From the NCBI GenBank assembly GCA_018821305.1, contig JAHJMN010000182.1:1-46926 (forward strand): a DNA stretch of 46,926 bases, in the 5' to 3' direction. How positions within the stretch are numbered: position 1 is the first letter of the stretch; the number at the start of each line of letters is the position of its first letter. Below the pieces are notes generated by a model. The model was not told the DNA's origin, did no database searches, and saw only the letters and a list, made by a program, of their open reading frames with translations. A program made the position numbers and the translations under genes. Below, piece after piece: positions 22,536 through 33,484 of the stretch. The DNA is from Myxococcota bacterium. GTDB lineage: Bacteria; Myxococcota_A; Polyangia; HGW-17.

Positions 22536-25466
22536 ATGATGCAGGATACCCACATAGTGGATTGTTCCATAAATGTAAGTAATATCGCGTATATATACAG
22601 CAATGAATCTACTGTTAGAAGTTTTCTCGATGAATTCTTCACATGTACTGTAAATTCAGGTGGAAAAGTTTTCTGTTTAACAACAGATGGCTCGGGTTTA
22701 CCCCTTCATAGTGAAATTATAAAGATACCATTTGATTCATTTTTTCGCGATATTGATGGTAAATTCAGTTTTGACTCGGTATCAGGAAAGTTTTCCGAAT
22801 TCCGTGGTTCAAATGAAAATACATCTTTTATTATGGACTTAAGCTGGATTCAACCGGGGACTTTCGACTCCTATGATATATCCAGGTTTGTTGCAGCAGT
22901 AGACCGGGCAAGTAACGTCATTGAGTTCAGGACTGTAAGTTGTATTGATATTGGAGTAATGAAGCCTGATGTTCTATTAGAGATAATTAAGTTTTATCCC
23001 AGACTTCACTATGGTGATGAATTATTTGAAAATATTTACCATATTCCTCATGATGTAATTTTCAGTCCAAATGTCAGCAAAGCCCTTCTGGAACAGTACG
23101 TTAAAAGACTTAGAGATAATCGAAAGAAGGATGAGTCAGTTACTCTGACATACAAACAACTCAAGTTACTTTCTGAAAACATGCATGATGTTGTTTTTTG
23201 CATGAATCAGAGAGGTATTTTTACTTATATAAGCCCTTCAATAGAGAAAAACTCCAATTTTAAGGTTTCTGATGTTATCGGGCAGCCTTTTACAAAATTT
23301 GTTCATCCGGAGGACTTAACTCACGCAATTTCGGGATTTTCAGACCTCATGCGCGACAAAACCGAAGATGTGCTTGAATTAAGAGGGCTCGATAGAGATG
23401 GCGTTGAAATCAAACTGAATATTTTCTCCCGCGCAGTAAAAATCGACAATGAAATTCAGATTTCAGGTGTGATCAGAACCGCTGGTTTTCTCAGACCTCC
23501 AGGACACGAACTTTCAGGTACTGATTCTGCTTATGATAAAATTTTTGAGAATATGTCCATGGGAGCCGTTGTCCATGATACTACTGGTAAAATTATAGCG
23601 GTTAACCGGGCAGCCAGGGAAATACTTGGTGTAAGTCGAGACGAAATTTTAGCCAGAGATTCAAATTCCCCCGAATGGGAAATTATCGATGCCGATGGAC
23701 TACCAATGGGACCTGAGAAACATCCGTCTTCCATTACCCTTGCCACGGGAAAGAGTGCCACGGCAATCATGGGTGTATGGAATCCAATTGTAAAAGAACG
23801 AAAATGGATAATATCAAGTTCAATACTACTATCCGGAGAGTCAATAAAAGAAGGCTCAAGTGGAGATTTTGTTTTTGTGTCTTTTTCGGATATTACCCAT
23901 GAGCGTCAAGTCACTCAGGATCTGAAAAATCAGCATCAGAAACTCAGAGTCATTACAGATAATCTCCCAGTTTTAATCTGTCATGTTGATTCCGGTGGTG
24001 TCCTTCGTTTTGTAAACCGTGCCTTTAGTAAGTTTTTTAACAAAACTATTGATGAACTTACTGGTATGGATTTCAGGGACTTAATTTTTCCTGAAATAGA
24101 GGCAATCGTAAACGGCCACATCCAGAAAGCATTCTCGGGCACTTCAGGGTCGTATGTATTGAAGTTCAGTCTGGAGAATAAAAGTTATTGTTTTAATGTT
24201 GAGTATGTTCCGGAAATTGATTCTGAAGGCGTTGTTATTGGATTTTATGGATTATTCCATGATGTTTCTGATTTTGAAGAACAAAGAAATTCAAATAAAA
24301 AACTTGAAGATAAAATAAGAGAAACCCAACGCATGGAAAGCCTCGGCGTTCTGGCTGGAGGAATTGCTCACGATTTCAATAACTTGCTCGTAGGAATACT
24401 TGGAAATGCTGGCCTTGCACTTTTAGAGCTTTCCCCCACAAATCCCGCCAGATCAAATGTCGAACAAATTGAAAAAGCTGCTTTTAAATCAGCGGAACTG
24501 TGCAAACAGATGCTTGCCTATAGTGGTAAAGGCCGATATGTTTTATCGTCCATAAACTTAAGTTCCCTTATTGATGAAATGGCTCATCTACTGGAAGCTT
24601 CTTTACCTAAAAATGTAATTCTTAAATTTGATTGCTCAAAAGAACTTCCTTCGATTGATGGGGACATAAATCAAATTCAGCAAATTATAATGAATCTGGT
24701 CATTAATGCTGGAGAAGCAATCGACAACCGTAGTGGCATAGTAACGATTTCGACCGGAACAATATTCTGTGATTCAAAATATCTCGATAAGACTTTCATT
24801 CCCGATTCTATTCCTGAAGGGACATATGTTTATCTTGAGGTTTCCGATACCGGGTGCGGTATTCCTCCGGAGATCAGGGATAAAATTTTTGATCCATTTT
24901 TCTCCACAAAGTTTACGGGAAGAGGACTTGGTCTGGCTGCGGTTATTGGAATTATCCGTGGGCACAGGGGCTCTTTAAAAATATACAGTGAGGTAGGTCA
25001 TGGGACAACCATAAAGGTAATGCTTCCCATAGTCTCAGAGCAAAGTAATATTTGCAGTATTATCAGGCCTCGACTTGACCAATTCGCTGGTTCTGGAACT
25101 ATTCTTATAGTCGATGATGAAGAATGGGTCCGGAAAGTAGCTTCCCGAACGCTGACCCGGGCCGGATATTCCGTAGTTACCGCAACAAATGGACTTGAAG
25201 CAGTTGAAATTTATGAAAAACAGGCCAATGAAATAGATGCTGTTCTACTTGACATGACGATGCCCCATATGGACGGTCGAGAGGCATTTCAGGAACTTCG
25301 AAGAATCAACGAAAACGTTGCAGTCCTTTTATCAAGTGGATATAACGAAAAAGATGCCGTGAATCGTTTTGCAGGAAAGGGCCTTGCTGGATTTATTCAG
25401 AAACCATACCACCCTCAAGAGCTTTTGCAGATGTTATCTACACTGTTAAAAAAAGATAAAAACTGA
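22536..25466 (+). CDS. MEDS-PAS hybrid histidine kinase
   Basis: A 976-residue soluble sensor kinase. Residues about 1-205 resemble a MEDS/DcmR sensory domain ([20 protein letters not shown] followed by [12 protein letters not shown]). Three PAS-like domains follow (about 215-320, 335-455, 475-585). The dimerisation box [13 protein letters not shown] has the phosphorylated His612, followed by N, G1 and G2 boxes ([28 protein letters not shown]). A C-terminal receiver has D906 in [11 protein letters not shown]. No membrane segment is seen, so the stimulus is probably cytoplasmic. ATG codons at 22536 and 22539 are both possible; AGGAG at 22529-22533 fits 22539 slightly better. There is no separate partner regulator nearby. 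Confidence 0.9.
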   Translation: MMQDTHIVDCSINVSNIAYIYSNESTVRSFLDEFFTCTVNSGGKVFCLTTDGSGLPLHSEIIKIPFDSFFRDIDGKFSFDSVSGKFSEFRGSNENTSFIMDLSWIQPGTFDSYDISRFVAAVDRASNVIEFRTVSCIDIGVMKPDVLLEIIKFYPRLHYGDELFENIYHIPHDVIFSPNVSKALLEQYVKRLRDNRKKDESVTLTYKQLKLLSENMHDVVFCMNQRGIFTYISPSIEKNSNFKVSDVIGQPFTKFVHPEDLTHAISGFSDLMRDKTEDVLELRGLDRDGVEIKLNIFSRAVKIDNEIQISGVIRTAGFLRPPGHELSGTDSAYDKIFENMSMGAVVHDTTGKIIAVNRAAREILGVSRDEILARDSNSPEWEIIDADGLPMGPEKHPSSITLATGKSATAIMGVWNPIVKERKWIISSSILLSGESIKEGSSGDFVFVSFSDITHERQVTQDLKNQHQKLRVITDNLPVLICHVDSGGVLRFVNRAFSKFFNKTIDELTGMDFRDLIFPEIEAIVNGHIQKAFSGTSGSYVLKFSLENKSYCFNVEYVPEIDSEGVVIGFYGLFHDVSDFEEQRNSNKKLEDKIRETQRMESLGVLAGGIAHDFNNLLVGILGNAGLALLELSPTNPARSNVEQIEKAAFKSAELCKQMLAYSGKGRYVLSSINLSSLIDEMAHLLEASLPKNVILKFDCSKELPSIDGDINQIQQIIMNLVINAGEAIDNRSGIVTISTGTIFCDSKYLDKTFIPDSIPEGTYVYLEVSDTGCGIPPEIRDKIFDPFFSTKFTGRGLGLAAVIGIIRGHRGSLKIYSEVGHGTTIKVMLPIVSEQSNICSIIRPRLDQFAGSGTILIVDDEEWVRKVASRTLTRAGYSVVTATNGLEAVEIYEKQANEIDAVLLDMTMPHMDGREAFQELRRINENVAVLLSSGYNEKDAVNRFAGKGLAGFIQKPYHPQELLQMLSTLLKKDKN

Positions 25467-25483
25467 ATTTCTGGTCTTCAAGA

Positions 25484-25538
25484 ATCATAATTTGCTGATT
25501 TGCCTGTCAAAAACTCAACAAATTATGATATCTATTTT
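25484..25538 (+). terminator. Probable intrinsic terminator of the histidine kinase gene
   Basis: ATCATAATTTG (25484-25494) and CAAATTATGAT (25519-25529) form a perfect 11-base stem with a 24-base loop, followed by ATCTATTTTT. It lies 18 bases after the stop. The stem is A+T-rich, so efficiency may be modest. Confidence 0.6.
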
Positions 25539-25666
25539 TAAAAATTGCCAATTCCTCTTTAAACTACAAAAATATTTCACTTCTGATACCGATAATTGTA
25601 ATTTTATGAGATAAAGGGGGAGATTAAATTATTTCCGGTTAAATCGGTTTTTACTGCGGTTTATAA

Positions 25667-28600
25667 ATGACTGATAAGAAGAACAAAAAAAATAAGAAAT
25701 CCGCTTCTGTAACCCTTGAAGGTATGGGACCAGGATACTCTACAGTTCCTGTAAAAAATGACGAAATCGACGTCAGCCTTAACAAAACACTGCCTGCAGA
25801 TAGTGATGAATTCAATCTTCACAAAATAACTTCAAACCTTGCAAACAATATGGATACCGGAAAAACTCTTCCAGCAACCACCTCGGGGGACAGAGCCTTT
25901 GCAAAAACTATGGTTGCTGATGATGTTACCACCTCCAGCAGAAACTCACCAGAGAGGCTGCAATCAGTTTCAGACACAATTATAAGTTCCAGACTTCTGA
26001 AGAATCTGACAATGGAACATCAGGGTCGATATGAGGTTTTGCGTGAGATAGGACGAGGCGGTATTGGTAAAGTTATGCTGGCTCTTGATCATCATGTGGG
26101 CCGAAATGTTGCGGTAAAAGAACTTCTTCCCAATCCAGTATCCGGTAGCAGTGTTTCAAGTTCCAGAACAATGCCTTCTCAGGCAGAAATCCGATTTTTA
26201 AATGAAGCCCGCATTACGGGAACCCTTGAGCATCCTGGAATAGTACCTGTTTATGAACTTGGTCAAAGGGAAGATGGTACAGTTTACTATGTTATGAAAT
26301 TGGTTCAGGGCACCACAATGTCAAGCAGGCTCGAAGGTGCGGACCTGAATGAAAGACTTAAACTTCTCTCCAGCTTCCTTGACTTGTGTAACGCAATTGC
26401 TTTTGCCCACAGCAAGGGAGTAATTCATAGAGATCTCAAACCTGAAAATGTCATGCTTGGTAAATTCGGTGAAACCATTGTTCTCGACTGGGGCCTTGCC
26501 AAAACCAGAGAAGGAGAAGATTTTGCCCGGGGAGAGCTAGCTGGAGAAATCGCTGATATCAGGAAAAGTATGGGTCTCGAAACTGTTTCGGGCCAACCTG
26601 TAGGAACGCCTCCCTACATGCCTCCAGAACAAGCCATGGGTGATGTGGAGGCAATTGATGAGAGAACCGATGTATACACTCTGGGTGCTATTTTATATGA
26701 AATATTGACGGGTCAACCTCCTCATACAGGTTCAAATCCGATGGCGGTTTTACTGAGTGTTATCTCTGAAGAAATTCCTGCCCCGGACACTATTGAGGCT
26801 GCTGTTCCAGGAGAATTGGCAGCCATTGCCATGAGGGCCCTTGAAAAAGATAAAAGAAAAAGATACGGCAGCGCTCTGGAATTAGCAGAAGAAGTCAGGA
26901 ATTTTCAGGAAGGAAGAATAGTTCGAAGTTATAACTATTCCGGAACTGAACTGCTAAAAAGATGGTTCGATAAACACAGGAAATCCATTTATATCGGGCT
27001 ATCGGTTCTCTGTGTAGCTATTGGAATGTGGTGGTACCGTGGTTTCATGGAAAACCGAAGATATCTTGCCAGAGAAAAAGAGAGGATCTCAGATCTAAAC
27101 AAGCAGCTGGACGATCTTTTCTTGACTGTAAATAAACCGGAAGGCCGAAGAGAAAAATGGCTTGATGTTTATTCTTATAAACTGATTTCGCTGAAAGAGC
27201 CAGTAGTAGAAAAAAAACTAATAAAACTTCTTGATTCCGAGTCAAAAGATGTTCGCAAACTCGCTGCCAGAGCCCTTGGCGGTATGAAAAGTCGGATGAG
27301 TGTAAATAAACTTATTTCAAAAATTGCTCCCGGTGGGGAAAAAGAGGAAGATGTTATTATCGAAATAATTAACGCCCTGGGAATTATTGGGGATAAGTCT
27401 GCTCATATACCGGTGAGGGATGCAAGATGGAGATTTCATCAGTACAGTGTAGTCTGGAACCAGACAGAACTTGCCTTCAAGATGATACCCATTCCTGAGG
27501 ATGTGATTAAAAATAAAGAAAATGCTGACGAGCTTTTTAAAAATGGCCGCAGTTGGGAAAACAAAGGAAATCGAGAAAAGGCAATTTTTTATTATGAAAA
27601 AGCGTTGATGGCTGATCCTAAATTTGTAAAGGCACTTAACAGTCTCGGAACAATCTGTAAAAACAGGATGCAATATGAAAAAGCACTCCAGTATTTTTCT
27701 AAAGCAATTGAAATAAAACCGGATTATTTCGCTCCATACAATAATCGTTCTCTGGTCTACAGCGGAATGGAAAAATATGATGATGCTTTACGGGACTTGG
27801 ACAGGGCAATTCAATTAAAGCCTGATAATACTACACTCATAAATAATAGAGCCTGGGTATATCGCATGCTTGGAGAGACCAGTAAAGCAGCAGTTGAATA
27901 TGAGAGATTAATTAAGAAGGCTCCAGATAACCGAAAGTATCTGTTTAATTACGGCAGGTTGTTACTTGAAAATGGTCGTCTCGATGATTCTGAAAAGGTA
28001 TTCCGCAAAGTCTTAGCCAGTGATTCTCAATATGTTCAAGCCTGGCTTGAGCTTGCCAAAATATCATACATCCGAAAACTCTATGCTGATGCCCTTGTTC
28101 ATGTGGAAAAAGCATGGGAGCTTGATCCTAAAAATGCAGATGTAACTGCCTGGAAAGTCCGGATTTTCAAAGTAAATGAAAACTCGGAACAGTTTAATAA
28201 ATTCATTAAGTTGCTGGAAAAAGAAAATACCGATACTTTCCAGTATTTATTCAAACTTATAATAGACGATTTTTCGGTGGGCAAGTATCCATTTGTTCTG
28301 AGTTCTTTGAATAATATTTTTGAAAAAACTAAAGATCAGCACATGAAATATATTCTAAGTCTTCATATGCTCAGTGTAGGCTTGAGAGCAGGCAAAACGT
28401 GGAATTGGCAGTCTAATATTATTTCTGTACAGCCATCAGATGCGGGTAAATGGATTCCTGCAATTATCAAATTTCTCAAGGGTGAAATTGATGAACGCAA
28501 ATTTGTTTCAAGAGCCCGTTGTGCCCGGGAAAAAAACGACATGAACTACTATATCGGTTTGAAAGCGGAGTTGACGGGAGATTTTTCCAGAGCTGCAACT

Positions 28601-28696
28601 TATTACAAAAAAGTTGTCAATAGCGTTTTCATTGAGGAATTCGAATATCTGTTTGCTGAAAGAGGTCTTGAGATTCTTCAGGGAACTAAAAAATGA
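25667..28696 (+). CDS. Membrane Ser/Thr kinase with HEAT and TPR repeats
   Basis: A 1009-residue protein. After a Lys-rich and Ser/Thr-rich N-terminus (1-120), a kinase domain spans about 121-415: GRGGIG (129-134), K151 (VAVKE), HRDLKPEN (254-261), DWG in place of DFG (274-276), and GTPPYMPPE (313-321). DWG keeps the metal-binding Asp and is common in kinases of this type, so it should be active. A membrane helix lies at about 440-457. Outside the kinase there are HEAT-like repeats (about 510-590) and TPR repeats (about 620-850; for example AIFYYEKALMADPKFVKALN), which would face the other side of the membrane. The ATG follows an in-frame TAA directly. Its stop overlaps the glycosyltransferase start (ATGA). 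Confidence 0.92.
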   Translation: MTDKKNKKNKKSASVTLEGMGPGYSTVPVKNDEIDVSLNKTLPADSDEFNLHKITSNLANNMDTGKTLPATTSGDRAFAKTMVADDVTTSSRNSPERLQSVSDTIISSRLLKNLTMEHQGRYEVLREIGRGGIGKVMLALDHHVGRNVAVKELLPNPVSGSSVSSSRTMPSQAEIRFLNEARITGTLEHPGIVPVYELGQREDGTVYYVMKLVQGTTMSSRLEGADLNERLKLLSSFLDLCNAIAFAHSKGVIHRDLKPENVMLGKFGETIVLDWGLAKTREGEDFARGELAGEIADIRKSMGLETVSGQPVGTPPYMPPEQAMGDVEAIDERTDVYTLGAILYEILTGQPPHTGSNPMAVLLSVISEEIPAPDTIEAAVPGELAAIAMRALEKDKRKRYGSALELAEEVRNFQEGRIVRSYNYSGTELLKRWFDKHRKSIYIGLSVLCVAIGMWWYRGFMENRRYLAREKERISDLNKQLDDLFLTVNKPEGRREKWLDVYSYKLISLKEPVVEKKLIKLLDSESKDVRKLAARALGGMKSRMSVNKLISKIAPGGEKEEDVIIEIINALGIIGDKSAHIPVRDARWRFHQYSVVWNQTELAFKMIPIPEDVIKNKENADELFKNGRSWENKGNREKAIFYYEKALMADPKFVKALNSLGTICKNRMQYEKALQYFSKAIEIKPDYFAPYNNRSLVYSGMEKYDDALRDLDRAIQLKPDNTTLINNRAWVYRMLGETSKAAVEYERLIKKAPDNRKYLFNYGRLLLENGRLDDSEKVFRKVLASDSQYVQAWLELAKISYIRKLYADALVHVEKAWELDPKNADVTAWKVRIFKVNENSEQFNKFIKLLEKENTDTFQYLFKLIIDDFSVGKYPFVLSSLNNIFEKTKDQHMKYILSLHMLSVGLRAGKTWNWQSNIISVQPSDAGKWIPAIIKFLKGEIDERKFVSRARCAREKNDMNYYIGLKAELTGDFSRAATYYKKVVNSVFIEEFEYLFAERGLEILQGTKK

Positions 28697-30402
28697 ATAG
28701 CCCTGTATCTGGATACAGAATAAGCAGTAAAACAACTTTGATTGTTGGGGGTATCATTTTTTTTGTTTTTACTCTTTTTAATCTGAGGGGGCTCAAAGAG
28801 CCTTTCCTGACAGGACATGCGGGATTTAACGGCGCCCTTCGAAGCACTATTGCAACCAATTATAATCGCTATGGATTCATTAAAACTGGGCTACTGCCCT
28901 TTAAGAATACCGGGCCTTTTGATTTTAATAACAGAGACAAAGAGGGAATTGTTCACTGGCACCATCCTCCACTTATAAATATTTTAACCGCAATTTCATT
29001 CAGGCTTTTTGGAAACAGTGAAGCTTCCGCAAGATTTTTCCCTATACTGGCAGCTATGGCTACTTTCTGGCTACTATTTTTTTGGCTCCATCATAAATAT
29101 GGCCCCTGGGCAAGCTTAGCAGGCGTTTTTTTTCTTACAATTATCCCAATGCAGACTACTTTTGGAAATATGATAAATTATGAGGGAGTTATCATTGCAT
29201 TAACTCTTATTGCTCTTGTTGCATGGGAAATTCGTGATAAGTATCCGAAATTAATTGGTTTTATTTTTGTTCTGTCTTTCCTCGCCGCAGGCTTTACTGA
29301 TTGGCCTGGTTTTATTTTAGCAGGGGTGACAGGTATTTTTATGCTTTTTGAAAGTCGTCGAAACTGGAAAATTGTTCTGGTCACAGGAATTTGCATGACG
29401 GCGCTATTGGTTTTTCTGTTCTTCTGGCTCAGTGCCTGGGCCGAACATGACGGTCTTGCAGGACTTGCACGATACCGTGCAGGCATGGGAAGTATCAAGG
29501 TTACCTATGGGCAACTGCTTGAACGAACGATGTACAGACTTCGAGATTATTATGGATTTTTTATAATATCAGGAGGTCTCATCTGGATTATTGGAAAACT
29601 TCTGATCTTTCGTTCAGTTGATAAGATAGTGGCAGTTTTTGGCATTTCTACTGTCATTTACTTCAGTGCTTTCAAAGCCGGCGCACACATCCATGTGTTC
29701 TTCCTGCATTATGCTACATGTGCAATCATTGTTGCTGCCGCCGCAGGTTTTGCATCGCTCATGAACACACTGGATAAATTACTTAGTAATATATCCGGAG
29801 GTGAACTGACGAACCTGTATATTGAAAAAATCCGGAGAACTTTGTTCATTCTTACTCCTGCCCTTATCGCTTTTCTTATTTTCTCATGGAATATGCCGCT
29901 GATTGAGAAGACATTGCGAGAATCAAGAGGTATTTCATATAAAAAACCTTCTTTTGTTCCAAATGCTGGACGTCAGGACATTGTGATCATAGGGAAATTT
30001 TTGAAGTATATCTCAAATCCTCGAGACGTTATCGTCTTTCATCGTTCATCCCACAGTTCCCCCCAGTTGCGGTATTATACCGGACGGAATTATCGCTATG
30101 TGCATCATCGCGATCCCAAGTCCGTTAATGGAAGTTTCTTTGTAATTCCCCAAAGGCTTTTAAGTGATCACCATCAGTCACTATTCGCTTCGAAGTATCC
30201 TGTCCACCGCATTCTCAGGTATCTCGTCTATGATCTACGGAAAGGTAGACGAAAATCCGTATCCGCATGGGATTTTAGAATATCTGCGCTTTCATATTTC
30301 GAACAATGGTTTTCCGGCAGTGTACCACCTGCGTCCTTCTTTAGAAACGTTAACTCATCTGCTGAATATGAAAAGTTATTGAAAAATAATAGCAAAAATT
30401 AG
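28693..30402 (+). CDS. Family 39-type membrane glycosyltransferase
   Basis: A 569-residue integral membrane protein with about ten hydrophobic helices (from LIVGGIIFFVFTLFNL near 16 to TPALIAFLIFSW near 395) and a C-terminal soluble part. Before the third helix is a loop with HWHHPPL, the histidine-proline motif seen in ArnT/PMT-type (GT39) enzymes, which transfer sugars from lipid carriers to proteins or lipids on the outer face of the membrane. It overlaps the kinase-TPR gene by four bases, so the two are translationally coupled. The acceptor is unknown; the cysteine-rich lipoprotein downstream is one possible substrate, which is inference only. Confidence 0.82.
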   Translation: MNSPVSGYRISSKTTLIVGGIIFFVFTLFNLRGLKEPFLTGHAGFNGALRSTIATNYNRYGFIKTGLLPFKNTGPFDFNNRDKEGIVHWHHPPLINILTAISFRLFGNSEASARFFPILAAMATFWLLFFWLHHKYGPWASLAGVFFLTIIPMQTTFGNMINYEGVIIALTLIALVAWEIRDKYPKLIGFIFVLSFLAAGFTDWPGFILAGVTGIFMLFESRRNWKIVLVTGICMTALLVFLFFWLSAWAEHDGLAGLARYRAGMGSIKVTYGQLLERTMYRLRDYYGFFIISGGLIWIIGKLLIFRSVDKIVAVFGISTVIYFSAFKAGAHIHVFFLHYATCAIIVAAAAGFASLMNTLDKLLSNISGGELTNLYIEKIRRTLFILTPALIAFLIFSWNMPLIEKTLRESRGISYKKPSFVPNAGRQDIVIIGKFLKYISNPRDVIVFHRSSHSSPQLRYYTGRNYRYVHHRDPKSVNGSFFVIPQRLLSDHHQSLFASKYPVHRILRYLVYDLRKGRRKSVSAWDFRISALSYFEQWFSGSVPPASFFRNVNSSAEYEKLLKNNSKN

Positions 30403-30452
30403 GAATTATGGTAAAAATAGTATATCTTTTGCACACCGGATGTGAGGTTGCT

Positions 30453-32246
30453 ATGAAAAAACTACTATTTCTGTTCTCAATTATTTCTCTAGCCTGCAGT
30501 TTTAATACTGACGGTCCCGATAACAATAACACCAACAATAACAATCAATGCGGGGATGGAACAATTCAAACGGGAGAATCCTGCGACGATAACAATACCC
30601 AGAATTCGGATGGTTGTAATTCGTCCTGTCTGGTTGAAGCAGGTTGGGTATGCGTTGGCGAGCCCAGTGTCTGCACTATGAGTTGCGGAAACGGAACCAT
30701 CGATACAGGAGAAACCTGTGACGATGAGAATACTAACGATAACGATGGTTGCAGTTCTAATTGTGTTGTGGAGTCCGGCTGGGTATGCACTGGGGAACCC
30801 AGCGTCTGCACCGAAGGCTGTGGAAACGGCTTTGTAACGGATTCCGAACAGTGTGATGATTTTAATCTTGATGACGGTGATGGCTGCTCTAGTACGTGCA
30901 CCATTGAATACGGCTATAGTTGCACAGGAACTCCATCTGTTTGTACATCTACTTGTGGAGATGGCCTTATTGCCTCTGATGAAGCCTGTGACGACGATAA
31001 TACCAATGCATCAGACGGATGTACGGACCAGTGCACAATCACAAATGGCTGGTATTGTACAGGGGAACCATCCGTATGTACTACTCAGTGCGGTGACGGT
31101 TTCGTAACTATTGACGAGGAATGTGACGACGGAAACACTGGTGATAATGACGGATGTGACAATAACTGCACCGTAGAAAATAATTACGAATGCTCTGGAG
31201 AGCCAAGTATCTGCTTCATCACCTGGTATGACACAAGCTATAACTATCGAAAGAAACTAACAATTTCTGGAACAATGATTCTTGCAAATCTCGCTGATTT
31301 TCCGGTTTTGTTTACATTGAAAGGTGATTCTGAAGTTGCCGCGGTAGCGAATGAAGACGGCAGTGATTTTGTGGTTACAGGCCCCGATGGGACGACGTTA
31401 TTAAATTCCGAAGTTCAATACTGGGATTCTACGGAGGGCAACCTGTATATCTGGGTTAAAATGCCTGTTTTGACTCATCAAACTGATTCAAGTGTATACC
31501 TTTATTACGGGAACCCTGCAGCAGTTCCAAATTCTGACAGTGGTCCTGTCTGGTCCAACAATTTCGCCGGGGTCTACCACCTCAGTGAAAACGGTTCCGG
31601 AGTTGCAAATGAATTCCGTGATTCCACAAGTAATGAAAATCATGGCACTTCTGATGCCGATAGGGTTCCAACTAGAGCCGTCGGCAAGTGGGCTTTTGCA
31701 CAGAACTTCAGTGATTCCGCACCTGTTGACGCCATCAGATTGGGTCTCATTGATGACAGCCAATGGACTGGTCTTACAGTTGAAGCCTGGGTAAATGGCG
31801 TTGATACAGGAGATGACAGGATATTCGCAAAAACATGGGGTAACGGAGGAGATGAAACTGCTTGGATGGTTGGCAAGCAGGGTGCGAATAAAATGCGGAT
31901 GCGCACAAATACCGATGATATCACAGTCACTGCTGGTACCGCTTTTCCAACTAACACCTGGATTCACATGGCCTTCACCTGGAGTCCCGGAACAATTACA
32001 GTGTATCGAAATGGTGTAACTGATGCCGTTGATACAATAGATGGAACAAGTTTATACCAGAACCCCACAGATGTTTATCCTCATATCGGCAATGCACCTG
32101 CATTTGATCGCGCTTTTGATGGACTCATTCAAGAGGTAAGAGTCAGTAGAGTTGCAAGATCATCAGCATGGCTTGAAACCCAGTTCAATAATCTCGATGA
32201 TCCTTCTTCATTTATAACCGTTGGATTGCAGGAAGAACATCCCTGA
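30453..32246 (+). CDS. Surface lipoprotein with five DUF4215 repeats, DUF2341 and LamG
   Basis: A 597-residue lipoprotein. The signal KKLLFLFSIISLAC ends in a lipobox Cys, followed by an Asn-rich linker. Five cysteine-rich repeats come next (pattern CGDG.I...E.CDD.NT...DGC...C....G..C.GEPS.C), the DUF4215 type abundant in myxobacteria. Then comes a DUF2341-like domain (WYDTSYNYRKKLTISG through SSVYLYYGNP), then a concanavalin-like LamG domain (WSNNFAGVYHLSENGSG to ITVGLQEE), a pairing seen in surface proteins that bind carbohydrate. The ATG at 30453 has GTGAGG upstream and opens directly into the signal peptide, so I prefer it over 30408. Confidence 0.9.
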   Translation: MKKLLFLFSIISLACSFNTDGPDNNNTNNNNQCGDGTIQTGESCDDNNTQNSDGCNSSCLVEAGWVCVGEPSVCTMSCGNGTIDTGETCDDENTNDNDGCSSNCVVESGWVCTGEPSVCTEGCGNGFVTDSEQCDDFNLDDGDGCSSTCTIEYGYSCTGTPSVCTSTCGDGLIASDEACDDDNTNASDGCTDQCTITNGWYCTGEPSVCTTQCGDGFVTIDEECDDGNTGDNDGCDNNCTVENNYECSGEPSICFITWYDTSYNYRKKLTISGTMILANLADFPVLFTLKGDSEVAAVANEDGSDFVVTGPDGTTLLNSEVQYWDSTEGNLYIWVKMPVLTHQTDSSVYLYYGNPAAVPNSDSGPVWSNNFAGVYHLSENGSGVANEFRDSTSNENHGTSDADRVPTRAVGKWAFAQNFSDSAPVDAIRLGLIDDSQWTGLTVEAWVNGVDTGDDRIFAKTWGNGGDETAWMVGKQGANKMRMRTNTDDITVTAGTAFPTNTWIHMAFTWSPGTITVYRNGVTDAVDTIDGTSLYQNPTDVYPHIGNAPAFDRAFDGLIQEVRVSRVARSSAWLETQFNNLDDPSSFITVGLQEEHP

Positions 32247-32407
32247 TTTTCCAACCTTCCCGCCAAAACCTGAGTAATTCATCCAGGTCAGAGACTGTTT
32301 CAGCTTTTTATTCCCCCTTTTCACTGGTAGTATCTGAAAAACTTGTAGATATTATTTTACGACTTTAAATTAAGTCATTGAATATAAATGTTATTGGAGA
32401 ATTTAAA

Positions 32408-33478
32408 ATGGGAAGATATTCCGGTATCGAAGTTCTTTTTGCTGGTGATAAGAAAGACTACTTTATAAATTTTTCTGATGAACTTAAAAAGCATGGATTC
32501 AAAGTCTGGCAAATCAATGACTGCAATCAGGCAGATGAACTTTTAAAAGAAAAATATTTTTCTGTAGTTGTAATTGATGCTGATTTTTCAAAGGAAAACA
32601 AGGGAGTTGATTTTGTTCATTCCGCAAAAGAAGCTTCTCCGAGCTCGTTCGTTATCGTTTGTACCGATCAGAAAATCAGTCCCAAACGTGTAGTCGCTGC
32701 TTATAATAACGGTTGTGATGAGTTCGTTCTTACGGAAAAAGTCGAAGCAAACTATCTGAGTGCTCGAATCCTTCATTTTGCCTCCCGATTAAGGTACAGA
32801 GATGAGAGAGACACTCTTTTACAGAATGTTGCCAGCATCCATAACAAATTCTTCAAAAATCTCATGTCTTTACACATCAAAGTAATGGATCTGGAAGAAC
32901 ATCTTTCACCCTCTTCTGTGGAATCCGATTACGTAGATTTCGGGATTCTTGTGGTGGGGGATCAGAATCTTGGCGCAGCAATGAAAAGAGTCTTCCCGGA
33001 AAAAACCGGCTGGAGGATCGTTCAGACAGATCTTGGCAGTGAAGTTTTGAGCAGTATCGACTCTTTCAAAGTCAGTTTTGCCCTTGTTAACGTCACTCTG
33101 GCAGATTTGCCGGGTTCAACCATTGCCAATGCCTTGAAGACAAATTTTCTTGATTGTCACTGCTATACCTTTGATGGCTTTTCCGGAGATAAATCGCCTT
33201 TTACGGTTTTTGAAATCAGTTCCCTGGGAACTAGAGCGAAAGACGGACGTTTTACCGCGGACGATGCAAAGCCAGTGGATCTGAGAAAAACCCGCTATGA
33301 GTTCTCCGATGTTTCTGGCCTTTACAATTATATATTTCAGTATCGAAACGAAGTAGCTGTTGCAAACCGCAAAAAACACTATGCCCAGACATTTAAAGCC
33401 CAGCACTTTGATTTTATAGGTGAATATACTAAAATTAGAGACAGAATCGAAAAACTGTTTTCCTTCGGCAAATTTTAA
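32408..33478 (+). CDS. Tandem receiver protein, second receiver degenerate
   Basis: A 356-residue protein. Residues 1-115 look like a receiver domain, with VVVIDADFS carrying the likely phosphoacceptor Asp at about 53-55. Residues about 180-285 repeat the fold (FGILVVGDQNLGAAMKRVFP through FALVNVTLADLPG), but the phosphoacceptor position lacks a clear Asp. A helical linker (about 120-175) joins them. No DNA-binding or enzymatic output domain is seen. I chose the ATG at 32408, with GGAG eight bases before it, over the upstream ATG at 32378. A role in protein-protein signalling is likely, possibly with the orphan kinases nearby. Confidence 0.72.
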   Translation: MGRYSGIEVLFAGDKKDYFINFSDELKKHGFKVWQINDCNQADELLKEKYFSVVVIDADFSKENKGVDFVHSAKEASPSSFVIVCTDQKISPKRVVAAYNNGCDEFVLTEKVEANYLSARILHFASRLRYRDERDTLLQNVASIHNKFFKNLMSLHIKVMDLEEHLSPSSVESDYVDFGILVVGDQNLGAAMKRVFPEKTGWRIVQTDLGSEVLSSIDSFKVSFALVNVTLADLPGSTIANALKTNFLDCHCYTFDGFSGDKSPFTVFEISSLGTRAKDGRFTADDAKPVDLRKTRYEFSDVSGLYNYIFQYRNEVAVANRKKHYAQTFKAQHFDFIGEYTKIRDRIEKLFSFGKF

Positions 33479-33484
33479 AATCCA

